From: Vogesella margarita
Lineage (GTDB): Bacteria > Pseudomonadota > Gammaproteobacteria > Burkholderiales > Chromobacteriaceae
NCBI RefSeq assembly: GCF_028548475.1
Contig: NZ_JAQQLE010000011.1
Coordinates: 89,682-153,681 of the forward strand
Length of the DNA: 64,000 nt
Direction: 5' to 3'
Within the stretch, counting starts at the first letter, position 1. Every line of letters starts with the position of its first letter. Below the pieces are notes generated by a model. The model did not search any database. It saw only the letters and a list, made by a program, of their open reading frames with translations, and had not been told where the DNA came from. Shown here piece after piece: positions 8,738 to 18,390 of the stretch. The position numbers were made by a program, and so were the translations under genes.

Positions 8738-10054
8738 TCACGACTTGAGGTGGGTAAAACGGCCGATGGCCTCCACCACCGCATGCGCGCCGTCGCGGAT
8801 CTGCTCGATGGTGCTGCCGGCGCGCTGGGTTAGCGTCACGCTGTGCTGCGCCTGCTGCAGGATCTGCGCCATGCTCTGCACCGCGCTGCCGGTCTGCTGC
8901 TGGATGTCGCTGACCATGGCGGCAATCTCGGTGGTCGACGCGGTGGTGCGCTCCGCCAGCTTGCGCACCTCGTCGGCCACCACCGCGAAGCCACGGCCGG
9001 TCTCGCCGGCGCGCGCCGCCTCGATCGCCGCGTTCAGCGCCAGCAGGTTGGTCTGGTCGGCGATGTCCTTGATGGTCTGTACGATGGAGGTGATCTGCAG
9101 CGAGCGCGCGCCCAGCTGCTGCACAGTGCCGCTGGCCGCCTCGATGCTGCCGGCCATCTGCCGGATCTCGTCCACGCTCTGGCGGATACCGGCCACGCCG
9201 CTGTCCGACCACTCCAGCGTCTGCCGTGACGAGCCGTAGGCAAACTGGGCGCTGTCGCGCTCCTGCTCTACCTGCTCGACGCGGGCGCTGATGTCGGTGG
9301 CGAACTTGATCACGCTGACCACCTGCTTGTTTTCGTCCAGCACCGGGTTGTAGCTGGCCTCCAGCCACACAGTACGGCCGTCATGGTGACGGCGCCGGAT
9401 CTGGCCGGCGAAGAACTCGCCGCGGCGCAGGCGCTGCCACAGCTGTTCGTACTCCGCGCTGCCGGCGAACTCGTGCTCGCACAGCAGGCGGTGATGCCGG
9501 CCGCGCAGCTGCTCCGGCCGGTAGCCCATGGTGCGCAGGAAGTTGTCGTTGGCACCGACGATGGTTCCGTCGGGGCGGAACTCGATGGTCGCCATCGCGC
9601 GGTCCAGCGCCTGCAGTACCGAGCGGTTGTGCGCCGCCTCGCGCACGCGGGCGGTGATGTCGGTCGCAAACATCGCGTAGCCGTCGATCCGGCCGGCATC
9701 GTCGACGATCGGGCTGTACGTCGCCTCCAGCCACACCACCTCACCCGCGGCGGTCACGCGCCGCACCTCGCCCTGGAACGGCTCGCCGCGCTGCAAGTGC
9801 GCCCAGAACTGTGCGTAATCACGGCTGGCGGCATGGTCCCTGGCGCAGAACAGGCTGTGCGGCTGGCCGAGGATGTCGCCAAGCTGGCGGTAACCCAGTG
9901 CATCCAGAAAGTTCTGGTTGGCCGCCACCACCCTGTGCTCCGCATCGAAACGGACGCTGGCAAAGGAAGCCTCCAGTGCGCCGACAAGCGCCTGCTGTTT
10001 GCGCAGCTGCTGTTGCAGCTCGCCGATCTGCTGTTTGAGCCTGGTATTGAACAT
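8738..10054 (-). CDS. Soluble chemoreceptor with two PAS domains (BdlA/Aer-like)
   Basis: Methyl-accepting chemotaxis-type transducer of about 438 residues without a membrane segment. After a short coiled coil (residues ~1-25), two PAS domains follow (~25-125 and ~150-250), each ending in an ATDI(T/S)ARV-type exit, then a compact MCP signalling domain whose hairpin tip [19 protein letters not shown] is intact. An earlier in-frame ATG at 10114 lies in AT-rich promoter-like DNA; the start at 10054 opens directly into the coiled coil. The layout matches BdlA of Pseudomonas and related cytoplasmic energy/redox sensors; PAS cofactor (heme or FAD) cannot be told from sequence alone. Confidence 0.85.
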   Translation of the reverse strand: MFNTRLKQQIGELQQQLRKQQALVGALEASFASVRFDAEHRVVAANQNFLDALGYRQLGDILGQPHSLFCARDHAASRDYAQFWAHLQRGEPFQGEVRRVTAAGEVVWLEATYSPIVDDAGRIDGYAMFATDITARVREAAHNRSVLQALDRAMATIEFRPDGTIVGANDNFLRTMGYRPEQLRGRHHRLLCEHEFAGSAEYEQLWQRLRRGEFFAGQIRRRHHDGRTVWLEASYNPVLDENKQVVSVIKFATDISARVEQVEQERDSAQFAYGSSRQTLEWSDSGVAGIRQSVDEIRQMAGSIEAASGTVQQLGARSLQITSIVQTIKDIADQTNLLALNAAIEAARAGETGRGFAVVADEVRKLAERTTASTTEIAAMVSDIQQQTGSAVQSMAQILQQAQHSVTLTQRAGSTIEQIRDGAHAVVEAIGRFTHLKS

Positions 10055-10493
10055 GGTGGTTTCTCGTGGTGGCGAACGGGTTATCGCAATTTGTATATCG
10101 ATTGTATTGTACAAATATCTTATTTACAAAAAATTGTAGCCGTTTGACTACGCATCGCGGTGACACAAATATTCGCCACGAATTTATCGAAATAGCCATC
10201 CATTGCTGGTAAACCACTGAAAGCCACGCCGCTATTGGGGTGCGTCCAACCCTGACACGCGCAGCACGCCCACCATCAAACGGACAAGCTCTGTTGCAAT
10301 ACTGCCCGTGCCGCGATGTCGCACTTCAGGGTGGCGGCAGCTGTTATAGATTGTTATCATCGCGCGCGCTGATTTATCACAAAGATTCATAAAATAAGGT
10401 GCAAGTACTGCACCCCGACACACCCCACCCGACCCCGGCAACGCCAGGCGGCCGCCAGAGCCGCCGCGTTGCCCCGTTACTACGAGGAATGCC
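10055..10493. other. Intergenic region between divergent chemoreceptor genes
   Basis: No gene seen. The left part (about 10080-10200) is AT-rich and should hold the promoter of the PAS receptor; the right part holds a 17-base palindrome at 10398-10414 and a GC-rich leader to the next gene, whose ribosome site is ACGAGGAA. Confidence 0.6.
10398..10414. promoter_or_regulatory. Palindrome, possible operator
   Basis: Arms GGTGCA and TGCACC around AGTAC, 80 bases upstream of the dCache chemoreceptor start and just after an AT-rich promoter-like patch. No regulator can be assigned. Confidence 0.3.
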
Positions 10494-12380
10494 ATGTCGT
10501 TAAAACAGCGACTCCTGTTTTTTGTCGCCATCCTGCTGGCGATTGCCATCGCGCTGCTATCCGCGCTCTCCTACCAGCGCATGCGCAGCGAGATCATCCT
10601 TGGCGTGCAGCAGGAGCTGGACGCCGCCATCGCCGGCAACAGCGAGGCGCTCGGCCGCTGGATGGCCCAGCGCCGCGACGCCATCCAGTCGACGGCCAAC
10701 CGCCTCGCCGACGTCGACGCCAGCGCGCCCTACCCGTTCCTGCAACAGGGCAAGGAAGCCGGTGGTTTCGACCAGACCTTTGCCGGCTACACCGACAAGG
10801 CGATGCGCTACCACACGCCTGACAAGCTGCCGGGCGACGGCTACGACCCGACCGCGCGGCCGTGGTACCAGCTGGCGACCGCGCAGAAAGGCGTCGCCAT
10901 CACCGCGCCCTATGCCTTTGTAGAAAAACAGACGCTGGGCATCACGGTGGCCAGCCCCATCCTGCACGGCGGCACGCAGATCGGCGTGGTCGGCGGCGAC
11001 ATCTCGCTGGAAGGCCTGACCTCGGTGGTGAAGGCGATCAGGCTGCGCGGCGACGGTTATGCCTTCCTCGCCACGCGCGACGGCAAGATCGTCAGCCATC
11101 CGGCGACCGGCTCCACCCTCAAGCCGGTGGCCGAGGTGATGCCGGGCTTCGACGCCGCGCTGGTGAGCGCCGCCAGCAACAGCCCGACCCTGCATGAGGT
11201 GGAAATCGATGGCCGCAGCTACTACGCCGAAGTGGCCAACATCGCCGGCAGCGACTGGGTACTGGGCACGGTGGTGGAGAAGGACGTGATGCTGGCGCCG
11301 CTGAACCACCTGCTGCTGACGCTGGTGCTGGCGGGCCTCGCGGTCGCGGTGACCGGCATCGTGCTGGCCAACTTCGCCCTCACCCGCCTGCTGGCCAGCC
11401 TGATACGGCTGCGCGATGCGCTGCTGGATGTCGCCAGCGGCGACGGCGACCTGACCCACCAGCTGAGCGTGGACAAGCAGGACGAGATCGGCCAGACCGC
11501 CGAGGCATTCAACCGCTTCATCGGCAGCCTGCGACAGATGTTCCTGGAAGTGCGCGAGCACTCGGTGTCGCTCAACGGCGGCATCGACGCGCTGAACGGC
11601 ATCACCCGCCAGCTGGCCAGCGATTCTCAGCAGCAAGCGGACGCCTCCAGCGCCACCGCCGCCACCATCGAACAGATCACCGTCAGCATCAACCACATCG
11701 CCGGTAACGCTACCTCGGCGGAAGAGGTGGTGGTACAGACCGGGCAGACCTCGCGCCAGTCGGCGCAGGCGGTGGGCGAGCTGGCCGGCGGCATCGAACG
11801 CATCGCCGGCCAGGTCGGCCAGCTGGCCACCACCCTCGGCGCGCTGGGGCAGCGCTCGGCGCAGATGGACCAGATCATCAACGTGATCAAGGACATCGCC
11901 GACCAGACCAACCTGCTGGCGCTGAACGCGGCGATCGAGGCGGCGCGCGCCGGCGAGACCGGACGCGGCTTCGCGGTGGTGGCCGACGAGGTGCGCAAGC
12001 TGGCCGAGCGCACCGGCAAGGCCACGGTGGAGATCGGCGCGCTGATCGACGCCACCCACCACGACGTGGAATCGGCGCTGGGCGACATGGAACACACCCG
12101 TGAATCGGTACAGCACGGGGTCAGCGCTTCGCGCCAGGTCGCCGGGCAGATGGCCGGCATCGAGGACGAGGTGTCGCGCGTGGTACTGACCATCCGCGAC
12201 ATCGCCGACGCCACCCGCGAGCAGTCGATCGCCACCACCGACATGGCCCGCGCGGCGGAGACCGCCAACCACATGGCGATCGAAACCGACCAGGCGGTGC
12301 AAAGCGCCACCCGCACCGTGAACGAATTGCACCAGCTGTCCAACCACCTGCACGACATGGTGGCGCGCTTCCGCCTCTGA
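10494..12380 (+). CDS. Methyl-accepting chemotaxis protein with dCache amino-acid-binding domain
   Basis: Membrane chemoreceptor of 628 residues: transmembrane helix (~7-27), periplasmic double-Cache domain (~35-265), second helix (~270-295), HAMP (~297-350) and a signalling domain with the conserved tip [19 protein letters not shown]. The dCache domain carries the residues known to bind the amino-acid backbone in PctA-type receptors: Y117, R122, W124, Y125 in [10 protein letters not shown] and D169 in GGDISLE, at the same spacing. It is therefore probably an amino-acid sensor. No C-terminal CheR-docking pentapeptide is seen (it ends VARFRL). Confidence 0.92.
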   Translation: MSLKQRLLFFVAILLAIAIALLSALSYQRMRSEIILGVQQELDAAIAGNSEALGRWMAQRRDAIQSTANRLADVDASAPYPFLQQGKEAGGFDQTFAGYTDKAMRYHTPDKLPGDGYDPTARPWYQLATAQKGVAITAPYAFVEKQTLGITVASPILHGGTQIGVVGGDISLEGLTSVVKAIRLRGDGYAFLATRDGKIVSHPATGSTLKPVAEVMPGFDAALVSAASNSPTLHEVEIDGRSYYAEVANIAGSDWVLGTVVEKDVMLAPLNHLLLTLVLAGLAVAVTGIVLANFALTRLLASLIRLRDALLDVASGDGDLTHQLSVDKQDEIGQTAEAFNRFIGSLRQMFLEVREHSVSLNGGIDALNGITRQLASDSQQQADASSATAATIEQITVSINHIAGNATSAEEVVVQTGQTSRQSAQAVGELAGGIERIAGQVGQLATTLGALGQRSAQMDQIINVIKDIADQTNLLALNAAIEAARAGETGRGFAVVADEVRKLAERTGKATVEIGALIDATHHDVESALGDMEHTRESVQHGVSASRQVAGQMAGIEDEVSRVVLTIRDIADATREQSIATTDMARAAETANHMAIETDQAVQSATRTVNELHQLSNHLHDMVARFRL

Positions 12381-12399
12381 GCGGTGTTTACGCCATGAC

Positions 12400-12435
12400 A
12401 AGGTTGGCCGCAGCGTCCGCGCTGCGGCCAACCTT
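12400..12435 (+). terminator. Terminator built from two inverted GTTGGCCGC words
   Basis: Perfect 16-base arms (AAGGTTGGCCGCAGCG and complement) around a 4-base loop, followed by a six-T run: a textbook intrinsic terminator 20 bases after the chemoreceptor gene. Confidence 0.92.
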
Positions 12436-12630
12436 TTTTGTTTGTTCACCTCGCCTCGGTCGGCACCGGCGCCGCGCCGGTTCATCGGCCCCGGAAGCGC
12501 CGGCCGGTGCCTGCCCTCGCAAATCGGCGCCACCGCCCGCGGCAACTCACTATATATAAGAGTGAACCGCCGCGCCGCCCCCACTGCGCGACGCCCTGCC
12601 ACCAGCGCCCCAGCGGCACAGGAAACGCTC

Positions 12631-13989
12631 ATGCATCTCACCTTTCTCGGCGCCGCCGGCACCGTCACCGGCAGCAAGTACCTGCTGGAATGCGGCGGCC
12701 GCAAGATCCTGCTCGATTGCGGCCTGTTCCAGGGCTACAAGCAGCTGCGGCTGCGCAACTGGGCCGGGCTGCCGTTCGCCCCGGCCGATCTCGACGCGGT
12801 GGTGCTCAGCCACGCCCACCTCGACCACAGCGGCTACCTGCCGGCGCTGGTGCGCGACGGCTTTCGCGGCCCGGTATACGCCACCGAAGCCAGCTGCGAG
12901 CTGGCGGCGATCCTGCTGCCCGACAGCGGCTACCTGCTGGAAGAAGAAGCCGAATACGCGAACCGCCGCGGCTACTCCAAGCACCAGCCGGCACTGCCGC
13001 TGTACACCGAGGCCGACGCCGAACGCGCGCTGGCCTACCTGCGGCCGCTGCCGTTCAACCAGCGCCGCGAAATCTTCCCCGACATCCACCTGCTGCTGCG
13101 CCCGGCCGGCCACATCCTCGGCGCCGCCACCGTCACCATCGAGGCCGAAGGCAAGACCCTGGTCTGCTCCGGCGACCTCGGCCGCCAGCACGACCCGATC
13201 ATGCTGCCGCCGCAGCCGATCCAGCACGCCGACTACCTGCTGGTGGAATCCACCTACGGCGACCGCAGCCACCCCGCCACCGCGGTGGCCGACGTGCTGG
13301 CCGAGGTCATCAACCGCACCGTCGGCCGCCACGGCATCACCGTGATCCCGTCCTTTGCCGTCGCCCGCGCCCAGCTGCTGATGTACTACATCTACCAGCT
13401 GAAACAGCACGGTCGCATCCCGCAGCAGCTGCCGGTCTACATCAACAGCCCGATGGCAACCGACGTCACCGCGCTGTACCAGCAGTTCCGCCAACTGCAC
13501 AAGCTGTCGGAAAGCGAGTGCGAAGGCATGTGCCGCGTCGCCCACATCGTGCGCTCGGTCGACGAATCCAAGCGCCTGAACCAGAGCAAGGAACCGTGCA
13601 TCATCATCGCCGCCAGCGGTATGGCCACCGGCGGCCGCGTGCTGCACCACCTGAAGGCGTTCGCGCCCAATCCGCGCAATACGCTGCTGTTTTCCGGCTT
13701 CCAGGCCGGCGGCACCCGCGGCGCGCTGATCGTGGCCGGCGCCGACTCGGTGCGCATTCACGGCCAGGACGTGCCGATCAATGCCGAAGTGGTGGCGCTG
13801 GACCACCTGTCCGCCCACGCCGACGGCAACGAGATCCTGCAGTGGCTGCGGGGCTTCGACACTGCGCCGCAACAGGTGTTCGTGGTCCACGGCGAGCCGG
13901 CCGCCGCCGACGCGCTACGCCGCCGCATCAGCCTGGAGCTGCACTGGCACGCGACGGTGCCGGAACACCAGCAACGCGTCGCGCTGTAG
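12631..13989 (+). CDS. Metallo-beta-lactamase fold / beta-CASP RNA-processing nuclease
   Basis: Cytoplasmic zinc-dependent ribonuclease of the CPSF73/Ysh1-like beta-CASP family (452 residues). The start at 12631 follows an AGGAAA ribosome site and opens with the first beta strand MHLTFLGAAGTVTGSKYLL. Motif 2 SHAHLDHSG and a distal Asp in GDLGRQHDP are visible, then the beta-CASP insert (IPSFAVARAQ ... INSPMATDVT), and the motif C histidine region LSAHADGNEI near the end. An AT-rich promoter-like TATATATAAG stretch lies at about 12550. Bacterial relatives act in mRNA decay or rRNA maturation; the exact substrate is unknown. Confidence 0.88.
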   Translation: MHLTFLGAAGTVTGSKYLLECGGRKILLDCGLFQGYKQLRLRNWAGLPFAPADLDAVVLSHAHLDHSGYLPALVRDGFRGPVYATEASCELAAILLPDSGYLLEEEAEYANRRGYSKHQPALPLYTEADAERALAYLRPLPFNQRREIFPDIHLLLRPAGHILGAATVTIEAEGKTLVCSGDLGRQHDPIMLPPQPIQHADYLLVESTYGDRSHPATAVADVLAEVINRTVGRHGITVIPSFAVARAQLLMYYIYQLKQHGRIPQQLPVYINSPMATDVTALYQQFRQLHKLSESECEGMCRVAHIVRSVDESKRLNQSKEPCIIIAASGMATGGRVLHHLKAFAPNPRNTLLFSGFQAGGTRGALIVAGADSVRIHGQDVPINAEVVALDHLSAHADGNEILQWLRGFDTAPQQVFVVHGEPAAADALRRRISLELHWHATVPEHQQRVAL

Positions 13990-14003
13990 CGGCGCCAGCC
14001 CGC

Positions 14004-15212
14004 TTACGGCAACGCCAGCAGACTCTCCAGCAGCTTGCCGTCGCGGGCGATCACCCGGCCGTGGCGGATCACCGTGCGCTGCGGCGGACGCAGCGCGATG
14101 GCCTCGCCCACCGTTTCCGCCGGCAGCAGCAGGAAGTGCGCCGGCTTGCCCTGCTCCAGCCCGTAATCGGCCCAACCCATGGCGCGCGCGCCGTTGACGG
14201 TGCCGGCGTCGAACGCCGCCCGCAGCCCGGCGTCGGTGCGCTCATAGAAACGGTAGGCCTGCAGCATCACCCGCTCCAGCATGTCGCCGTTGCCCATCGG
14301 CGACCAGGCATCGCGAATGCCATCCGAACCGAGGCAGACGGTGACACCGGCCGCCGTCAGCTCGGCAAACGGCGGCACGCCGATGTCCGCCGGCGCGGTG
14401 GTGACGATGCTGATGCCGTTGGCGGCCAACCTTGCCGCCAGCGGCGCCACTTTCGGCCACGGCAGCATGCCCAGGCAGAAGGCGTGGCTGAGCATCACCC
14501 GCCCCTGGCGCCGGTACTGCTCGGTAAAGTCACAGATGCGCGCGATCTGCCACAGCCCCAGCTCGCCGCCGTCGTGCAGGTGGATGTCGACGCCGCGGTC
14601 GAACTCGGCGGCCAGCTCGAACACCTGCGTCAGCTGCGCGACCGGATCGCCGTCGATGCCGCACGGGTCCAGCCCGCCCACCACTTCCACCCCGGCTTGC
14701 AGCGCCTGTCGCATCAGCGCAGCGGCACCGGGACGGGTGACGAGGCCAGCCTGCGGGAAGGTAACCAGCTCGATGTCGACCAGCTCGGCGTAGCGTTCGC
14801 GCAGCGCCAGCATGGCCTCGATATGCGACCAGCCCAGCTCCGGATCGGCATCCACGTGGCAGCGCAGCAGCTGCGTGCCCTTGCCAATGCAGTGTTCCAG
14901 CAGCGCGCCGGCGCGCTCGGCGATCGGCACCGTCTGCTCGCGCAGGATGCGGCGCTCGTTGTCGATGCGCGCGCGCAGATTGTCGGCGGCGCTGTGCGGC
15001 TGCCACGGCAGGCTCCACAGCGTCTTGTCGAGGTGGGTGTGCGCCTCCACCAGTGGCGGGGTCAGCAGCTGGCCGCCGCCGTCGAGATCGCCGTCCGCCA
15101 GCGGCAGGTTGGCCGCAGGCCGGCGCGCACCGATACGGCCGGCCACGATTTCGATGTCTTCCGCCACGCCGCCGTAGGGGCGCACATTACGCAGCCAAAA
15201 TGGGTGTTGCAT
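14004..15212 (-). CDS. Amidohydrolase, cytosine-deaminase-like
   Basis: Metal-dependent hydrolase of the amidohydrolase superfamily, CodA/atrazine-degradation branch (402 residues). Metal ligands appear in EAHTHLDKT (H58, H60), HLHDGGE and GSDGIRDAWSP. It is the last gene of a minus-strand operon, 34 bases after the ATP-binding gene of a polar amino-acid-type transporter, so its substrate is probably imported by that system. Family members deaminate cytosine, isocytosine, creatinine or N-alkyl amides; the substrate here cannot be told. Two internal copies of the GTTGGCCGC word occur (14422, 15108). Confidence 0.78.
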   Translation of the reverse strand: MQHPFWLRNVRPYGGVAEDIEIVAGRIGARRPAANLPLADGDLDGGGQLLTPPLVEAHTHLDKTLWSLPWQPHSAADNLRARIDNERRILREQTVPIAERAGALLEHCIGKGTQLLRCHVDADPELGWSHIEAMLALRERYAELVDIELVTFPQAGLVTRPGAAALMRQALQAGVEVVGGLDPCGIDGDPVAQLTQVFELAAEFDRGVDIHLHDGGELGLWQIARICDFTEQYRRQGRVMLSHAFCLGMLPWPKVAPLAARLAANGISIVTTAPADIGVPPFAELTAAGVTVCLGSDGIRDAWSPMGNGDMLERVMLQAYRFYERTDAGLRAAFDAGTVNGARAMGWADYGLEQGKPAHFLLLPAETVGEAIALRPPQRTVIRHGRVIARDGKLLESLLALP

Positions 15213-15246
15213 GCTCGTCTCGCTTGTTGGGTTGGAGCCGTGAGGC

Positions 15247-16014
15247 TCATTTCAGGCTGCCGGACAGGAACTGCGCCAGCCGTTCGCTCTTGGGCGCTAC
15301 CAGCACCTGCTTCGGGTCGCCCTGCTCTTCGATGCGCCCCTGGTGCAGGAAGATCACGTGGTTGGACACCTCGCGGGCAAAGCCCATCTCGTGGGTGACC
15401 ACCACCATGGTGCGGCCCTCTTCCGCCAGCGCCTGCATCACGCGCAGCACCTCGCCCACCAGCTCCGGGTCCAGCGCCGAGGTCGGCTCGTCGAACAGCA
15501 TCACGTCCGGCTCCATCGCCAGCGCGCGGGCGATGGCCACCCGCTGTTGCTGGCCGCCGGACAGGTGCGACGGGTACTTGTCTTCCACCGCGCTGGCGAG
15601 GCCAACCTTGGCCAGGTAACGGCGCGCGCGGACGATGGCCTCGTCGCGATCCAGCCCCAGCACGTTCACCGGCGCCTCGATCACGTTTTCCAGCACCGTC
15701 ATGTGGCCCCACAGGTTGAAGTGCTGGAACACCATCGCCAGCCGGGTGCGCAGCCGTTGCAGCTGGCGCGGGTCGGCGGCGCGCAGTGCGCCGTTCTTGT
15801 CCGACACGGTACGGACTTCTTCATTGCCGACAAAGATGCGGCCCTGGCTCGGCTGCTCCAGAAAGTTGATGCAGCGCAGGAAGGTACTCTTGCCGGAGCC
15901 GGAGGAGCCGATGATGCTGATCACATCGCCGGCCTTGGCCTGCAGCGAGACGCCTTTCAGCACTTCGTGCGTGCCGTACTGCTTGTGTAGTTCATCCACG
16001 GTCAGTTGGTACAT
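15247..16014 (-). CDS. Polar amino-acid ABC transporter ATP-binding protein (HisP/ArgT-system type)
   Basis: ABC ATPase of 255 residues for a histidine / lysine-arginine-ornithine-type importer. Walker [10 protein letters not shown], the signature LSGGQQQR, Walker [12 protein letters not shown] and the switch histidine (VVTHEMGF) are intact. It follows the two permease genes and precedes the amidohydrolase in one operon. Substrate preference among basic amino acids cannot be fixed from the ATPase. Confidence 0.92.
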   Translation of the reverse strand: MYQLTVDELHKQYGTHEVLKGVSLQAKAGDVISIIGSSGSGKSTFLRCINFLEQPSQGRIFVGNEEVRTVSDKNGALRAADPRQLQRLRTRLAMVFQHFNLWGHMTVLENVIEAPVNVLGLDRDEAIVRARRYLAKVGLASAVEDKYPSHLSGGQQQRVAIARALAMEPDVMLFDEPTSALDPELVGEVLRVMQALAEEGRTMVVVTHEMGFAREVSNHVIFLHQGRIEEQGDPKQVLVAPKSERLAQFLSGSLK

Positions 16015-16036
16015 GTTTGTTCTCCGATACGCGCGG

Positions 16037-16759
16037 CTAGTGCGCGCGCGGTTGCAGGAAGGCCAGCCAGCGACGTTCGCAGCGGCGGAACAGCCACACC
16101 AGCGCGAACACCACGCTGGCGTACAGCACGGCGGCGATGCCGAAGGCCTCGAACGAGGCGTAGGTGGCCGAGTTCACGTCGCGCGCCACTTTCAGCAGGT
16201 CCGGCACGGTGGCGGTAAAGGCGATGGAGGTGGAGTGCAGCATCAGGATCACCTCGTTGCTGTACGAGGGCAGCGCCCGGCGCAAGGCGGACGGCAGGAT
16301 GATGCGGCGGTACAGGGTAAAGCGCGACATGCCGTAGGCGCGCGCCGCCTCGATCTCGCCGTGCGGGGTTTCGCGGATCATGCCGGCGAACACCTCGGTG
16401 GTGTAGGCGCAGGTATTCAGCGCGAACGCCAGCAGCGTGCAGTTGAAGCCTTCGCGGAAGAAGGCGTCCAGCAGCGGCTGCGTCCGCACCGACTCCAGGC
16501 TGTAGATACCGGAATAGATGATCAGCAGCTGGATATACAGCGGCGTGCCGCGGAACACATAGGTATACAGCCACACCGGGCCGCTGATGAAGCGGTTGGA
16601 CGACACCCGCGCCACCGCCAGCGGCACCGACATCACGAAGCCGATGGCAATCGACAACAGCAGCAGCCACAGCGTCATGGCGAGGCCGGACAGGCGGTAG
16701 CCGTCGCTCCACAGATAGGCCTGGCCGTATTCCTGCACGATGGCAATGATCTCGTTCAT
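16037..16759 (-). CDS. Polar amino-acid ABC transporter permease (HisM-like)
   Basis: Inner-membrane permease of about 240 residues with five hydrophobic segments and the EAA-type loop ([20 protein letters not shown]) that docks the ATPase. The start at 16759 overlaps the stop of the previous permease by ATGA, so the two are translationally coupled; an in-frame ATG further up (16804) lies inside that gene and is rejected. Confidence 0.9.
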   Translation of the reverse strand: MNEIIAIVQEYGQAYLWSDGYRLSGLAMTLWLLLLSIAIGFVMSVPLAVARVSSNRFISGPVWLYTYVFRGTPLYIQLLIIYSGIYSLESVRTQPLLDAFFREGFNCTLLAFALNTCAYTTEVFAGMIRETPHGEIEAARAYGMSRFTLYRRIILPSALRRALPSYSNEVILMLHSTSIAFTATVPDLLKVARDVNSATYASFEAFGIAAVLYASVVFALVWLFRRCERRWLAFLQPRAH

Positions 16760-17442
16760 AGCTCGGCCTTTCTGACGCCAGCGGCGTAGTGACGACCCAG
16801 CCACGCCAGCAGCAGGGTGGATACCGTGGTGATGGCGAGGTAGATCGCCGCCGCCACCAGGCTGAAGAAGAACAGCTGCAGCGAGCTCTTGCCGGCGTCC
16901 TGGGTGGCTTTCACCACGTCGGACAGCCCGATGATGGACACCAGCGCGGTGGCCTTGATCATCACCTGCCAGTTATTGCCGATGCCGGGCAGCGCGAAGC
17001 GCATCATCTGCGGGAACAGCACGCGGCGGAACACCTGCCATGGCGTCATGCCGTAGGCCACGGCGGCCTCAAGCTGGCCGCGCGGCACCGCCTGGAACGC
17101 GCCGCGGAAGGTCTCGGTGAAGTAGGCGCCGTAGATGATGCCCAGCGTCACCACCCCGGCCACGAACGGGTCGATGTCGATCTGCGCCAGCCCGGCCCAG
17201 TCGGTGAGGTGGTTCAGCGCGATCTGCAGGCTGTAGAACAGCAGCAGCATGGTGACCAGATCCGGCACGCTGCGGATCAGCGTGGTATAGCCTGCGGCCA
17301 ACGTTTGCAGCAGGCGGCTGGCCGACAGCCGCGCGCTGGCACCAAGCAGGCCCAGCAGCAGCGCCGCCGCCAGTGCCAGCAGCGCCAGCTGCAGCGTCAT
17401 CCAGGTGCCGCTGGCGATCAGCGGCCCATAGCCTTGTAACAT
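16756..17442 (-). CDS. Polar amino-acid ABC transporter permease (HisQ-like)
   Basis: Inner-membrane permease of 228 residues pairing with the next one to form the channel heterodimer. The EAA loop RGQLEAAVAYGMTPWQVFRR is present. The ribosome site AAGGAG lies 7 bases before the start. A short stem-loop (17458-17480) separates it from the binding-protein gene, a usual arrangement for keeping binding protein in excess. Confidence 0.9.
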   Translation of the reverse strand: MLQGYGPLIASGTWMTLQLALLALAAALLLGLLGASARLSASRLLQTLAAGYTTLIRSVPDLVTMLLLFYSLQIALNHLTDWAGLAQIDIDPFVAGVVTLGIIYGAYFTETFRGAFQAVPRGQLEAAVAYGMTPWQVFRRVLFPQMMRFALPGIGNNWQVMIKATALVSIIGLSDVVKATQDAGKSSLQLFFFSLVAAAIYLAITTVSTLLLAWLGRHYAAGVRKAEL

Positions 17443-17490
17443 GATGATCTCCTTGCGGCACGGAGCTGTGCGCCCCGTGCTGGCGGCGGC

Positions 17491-18258
17491 TTAGTAGATA
17501 TCGAAGGAGAAGTACTTGGCGGCCAGGCGCTTGTAGGTACCGTCCTTGTGTACCTCGGCCAGCGCGCGGTTCAGCTGCTGCGCCAGATCGCCGTCTTCCT
17601 TGCGCAGGCCGATAGCGGCGCCGACACCCAGGGTTTTCACGTCCGCCACGCCGTTGCCGGCGAAGGCGTAGTCACGCCCGGCTGCGGTCTTGAGGAAGCC
17701 CAGATCAGCCTGCACCGAGGACTGGAACGCCGCATCCAGCCGGCCGGAGGTCAGATCCTGGTACACCTGGTCCTGGTTCTGGTACGAGGTCACCGTCACG
17801 CCCTTCGGCTCCCAGTAGGCCTTGGCGTAGGCCTCGGCGGTGGAGCCCTGCTCCACGCCGATGCGCTTGCCGCGCAGGGTGTCCGGCGCCGGCTGCAGCG
17901 CGTTGCCCTTTTTCGCCACCAGTCGCGGCGGCACGTTGTAGATCTTGTCGCTGAAGCTGATCTGCTGCAGGCGTTTTTCGGTTACCGCCATCGACGACAG
18001 GATGGCGTCGAACTTCTTCGCCTTCAGCGCCGGGATGATGCCGTCCCAGGCGTTCTCCACCCACACGCATTTGGCTTTCAGCTTGGCGCACAGCGCGTTG
18101 CCCAGATCAATGTCGAAGCCGACCAGCTCACCGCTGGCGGCCTTGGATTCGAACGGGGCGTAACTCGGATTGACGCCGAAGCGGATGACTTTCCAGTCCT
18201 TCGCCACCGCACCCATGGATGCACAAACCAGCATTACGCCCAGTGCAAGCTTTTTCAT
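17491..18258 (-). CDS. Periplasmic basic-amino-acid binding protein (ArgT/HisJ-like)
   Basis: Solute-binding protein of 255 residues with a cleavable signal (MKKLALGVMLVCASMGAVA). The SBP_bac_3 fold is clear: FGVNPSYAPFE near the mature N terminus, GFDIDLGNALC, an acidic WDGIIPALKAKKFDAI stretch, and a Cys pair (ALCAKLKAKC) as in ArgT and HisJ, which bind lysine, arginine, ornithine or histidine. GAGGAG precedes the start. It heads an operon of binding protein, two permeases, ATPase and amidohydrolase. The ligand could be a nitrogen compound other than an amino acid, given the amidohydrolase. Confidence 0.9.
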   Translation of the reverse strand: MKKLALGVMLVCASMGAVAKDWKVIRFGVNPSYAPFESKAASGELVGFDIDLGNALCAKLKAKCVWVENAWDGIIPALKAKKFDAILSSMAVTEKRLQQISFSDKIYNVPPRLVAKKGNALQPAPDTLRGKRIGVEQGSTAEAYAKAYWEPKGVTVTSYQNQDQVYQDLTSGRLDAAFQSSVQADLGFLKTAAGRDYAFAGNGVADVKTLGVGAAIGLRKEDGDLAQQLNRALAEVHKDGTYKRLAAKYFSFDIY

Positions 18259-18303
18259 GACAGATCTCCTCTTGATGTAGACAGGCGTGGGCTACCACAC
18301 CGT

Positions 18304-18344
18304 TGCGGCCAACCTTGCTCTTGCTGTTGCTTTGGGTTGGCCGT
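18304..18344 (-). terminator. Inverted GTTGGCCGC-type words between MFS and binding-protein genes
   Basis: A full TGCGGCCAACCTT copy at 18304-18316 faces a decayed copy (GGTTGGCCGT, 18335-18344) across about 20 bases, giving a 9-base stem 47 bases after the MFS stop. Its position suggests a terminator, but there is no clear U-run. Confidence 0.45.
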
Positions 18345-18390
18345 ACTGCAACCGGCGGCGGCACGGCCGCGCACCGGGAAAACCGTTTGT

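Noticed and set aside
12546..12562. NrdR-box-like CTATATATAA upstream of the beta-CASP gene
   Set aside because: Single site with one core mismatch and no partner 31-32 bases away; more likely a promoter -10 region.
12438..15398. A 986-codon plus-strand open frame running through the beta-CASP and amidohydrolase genes
   Set aside because: Arg/Pro/Ala-rich composition and overlap with two well-recognised genes; a by-product of high GC.
15247..18258. Naming the transporter hisQMP-hisJ outright
   Set aside because: Family fits but the ligand is not fixed, and the amidohydrolase partner argues for caution.
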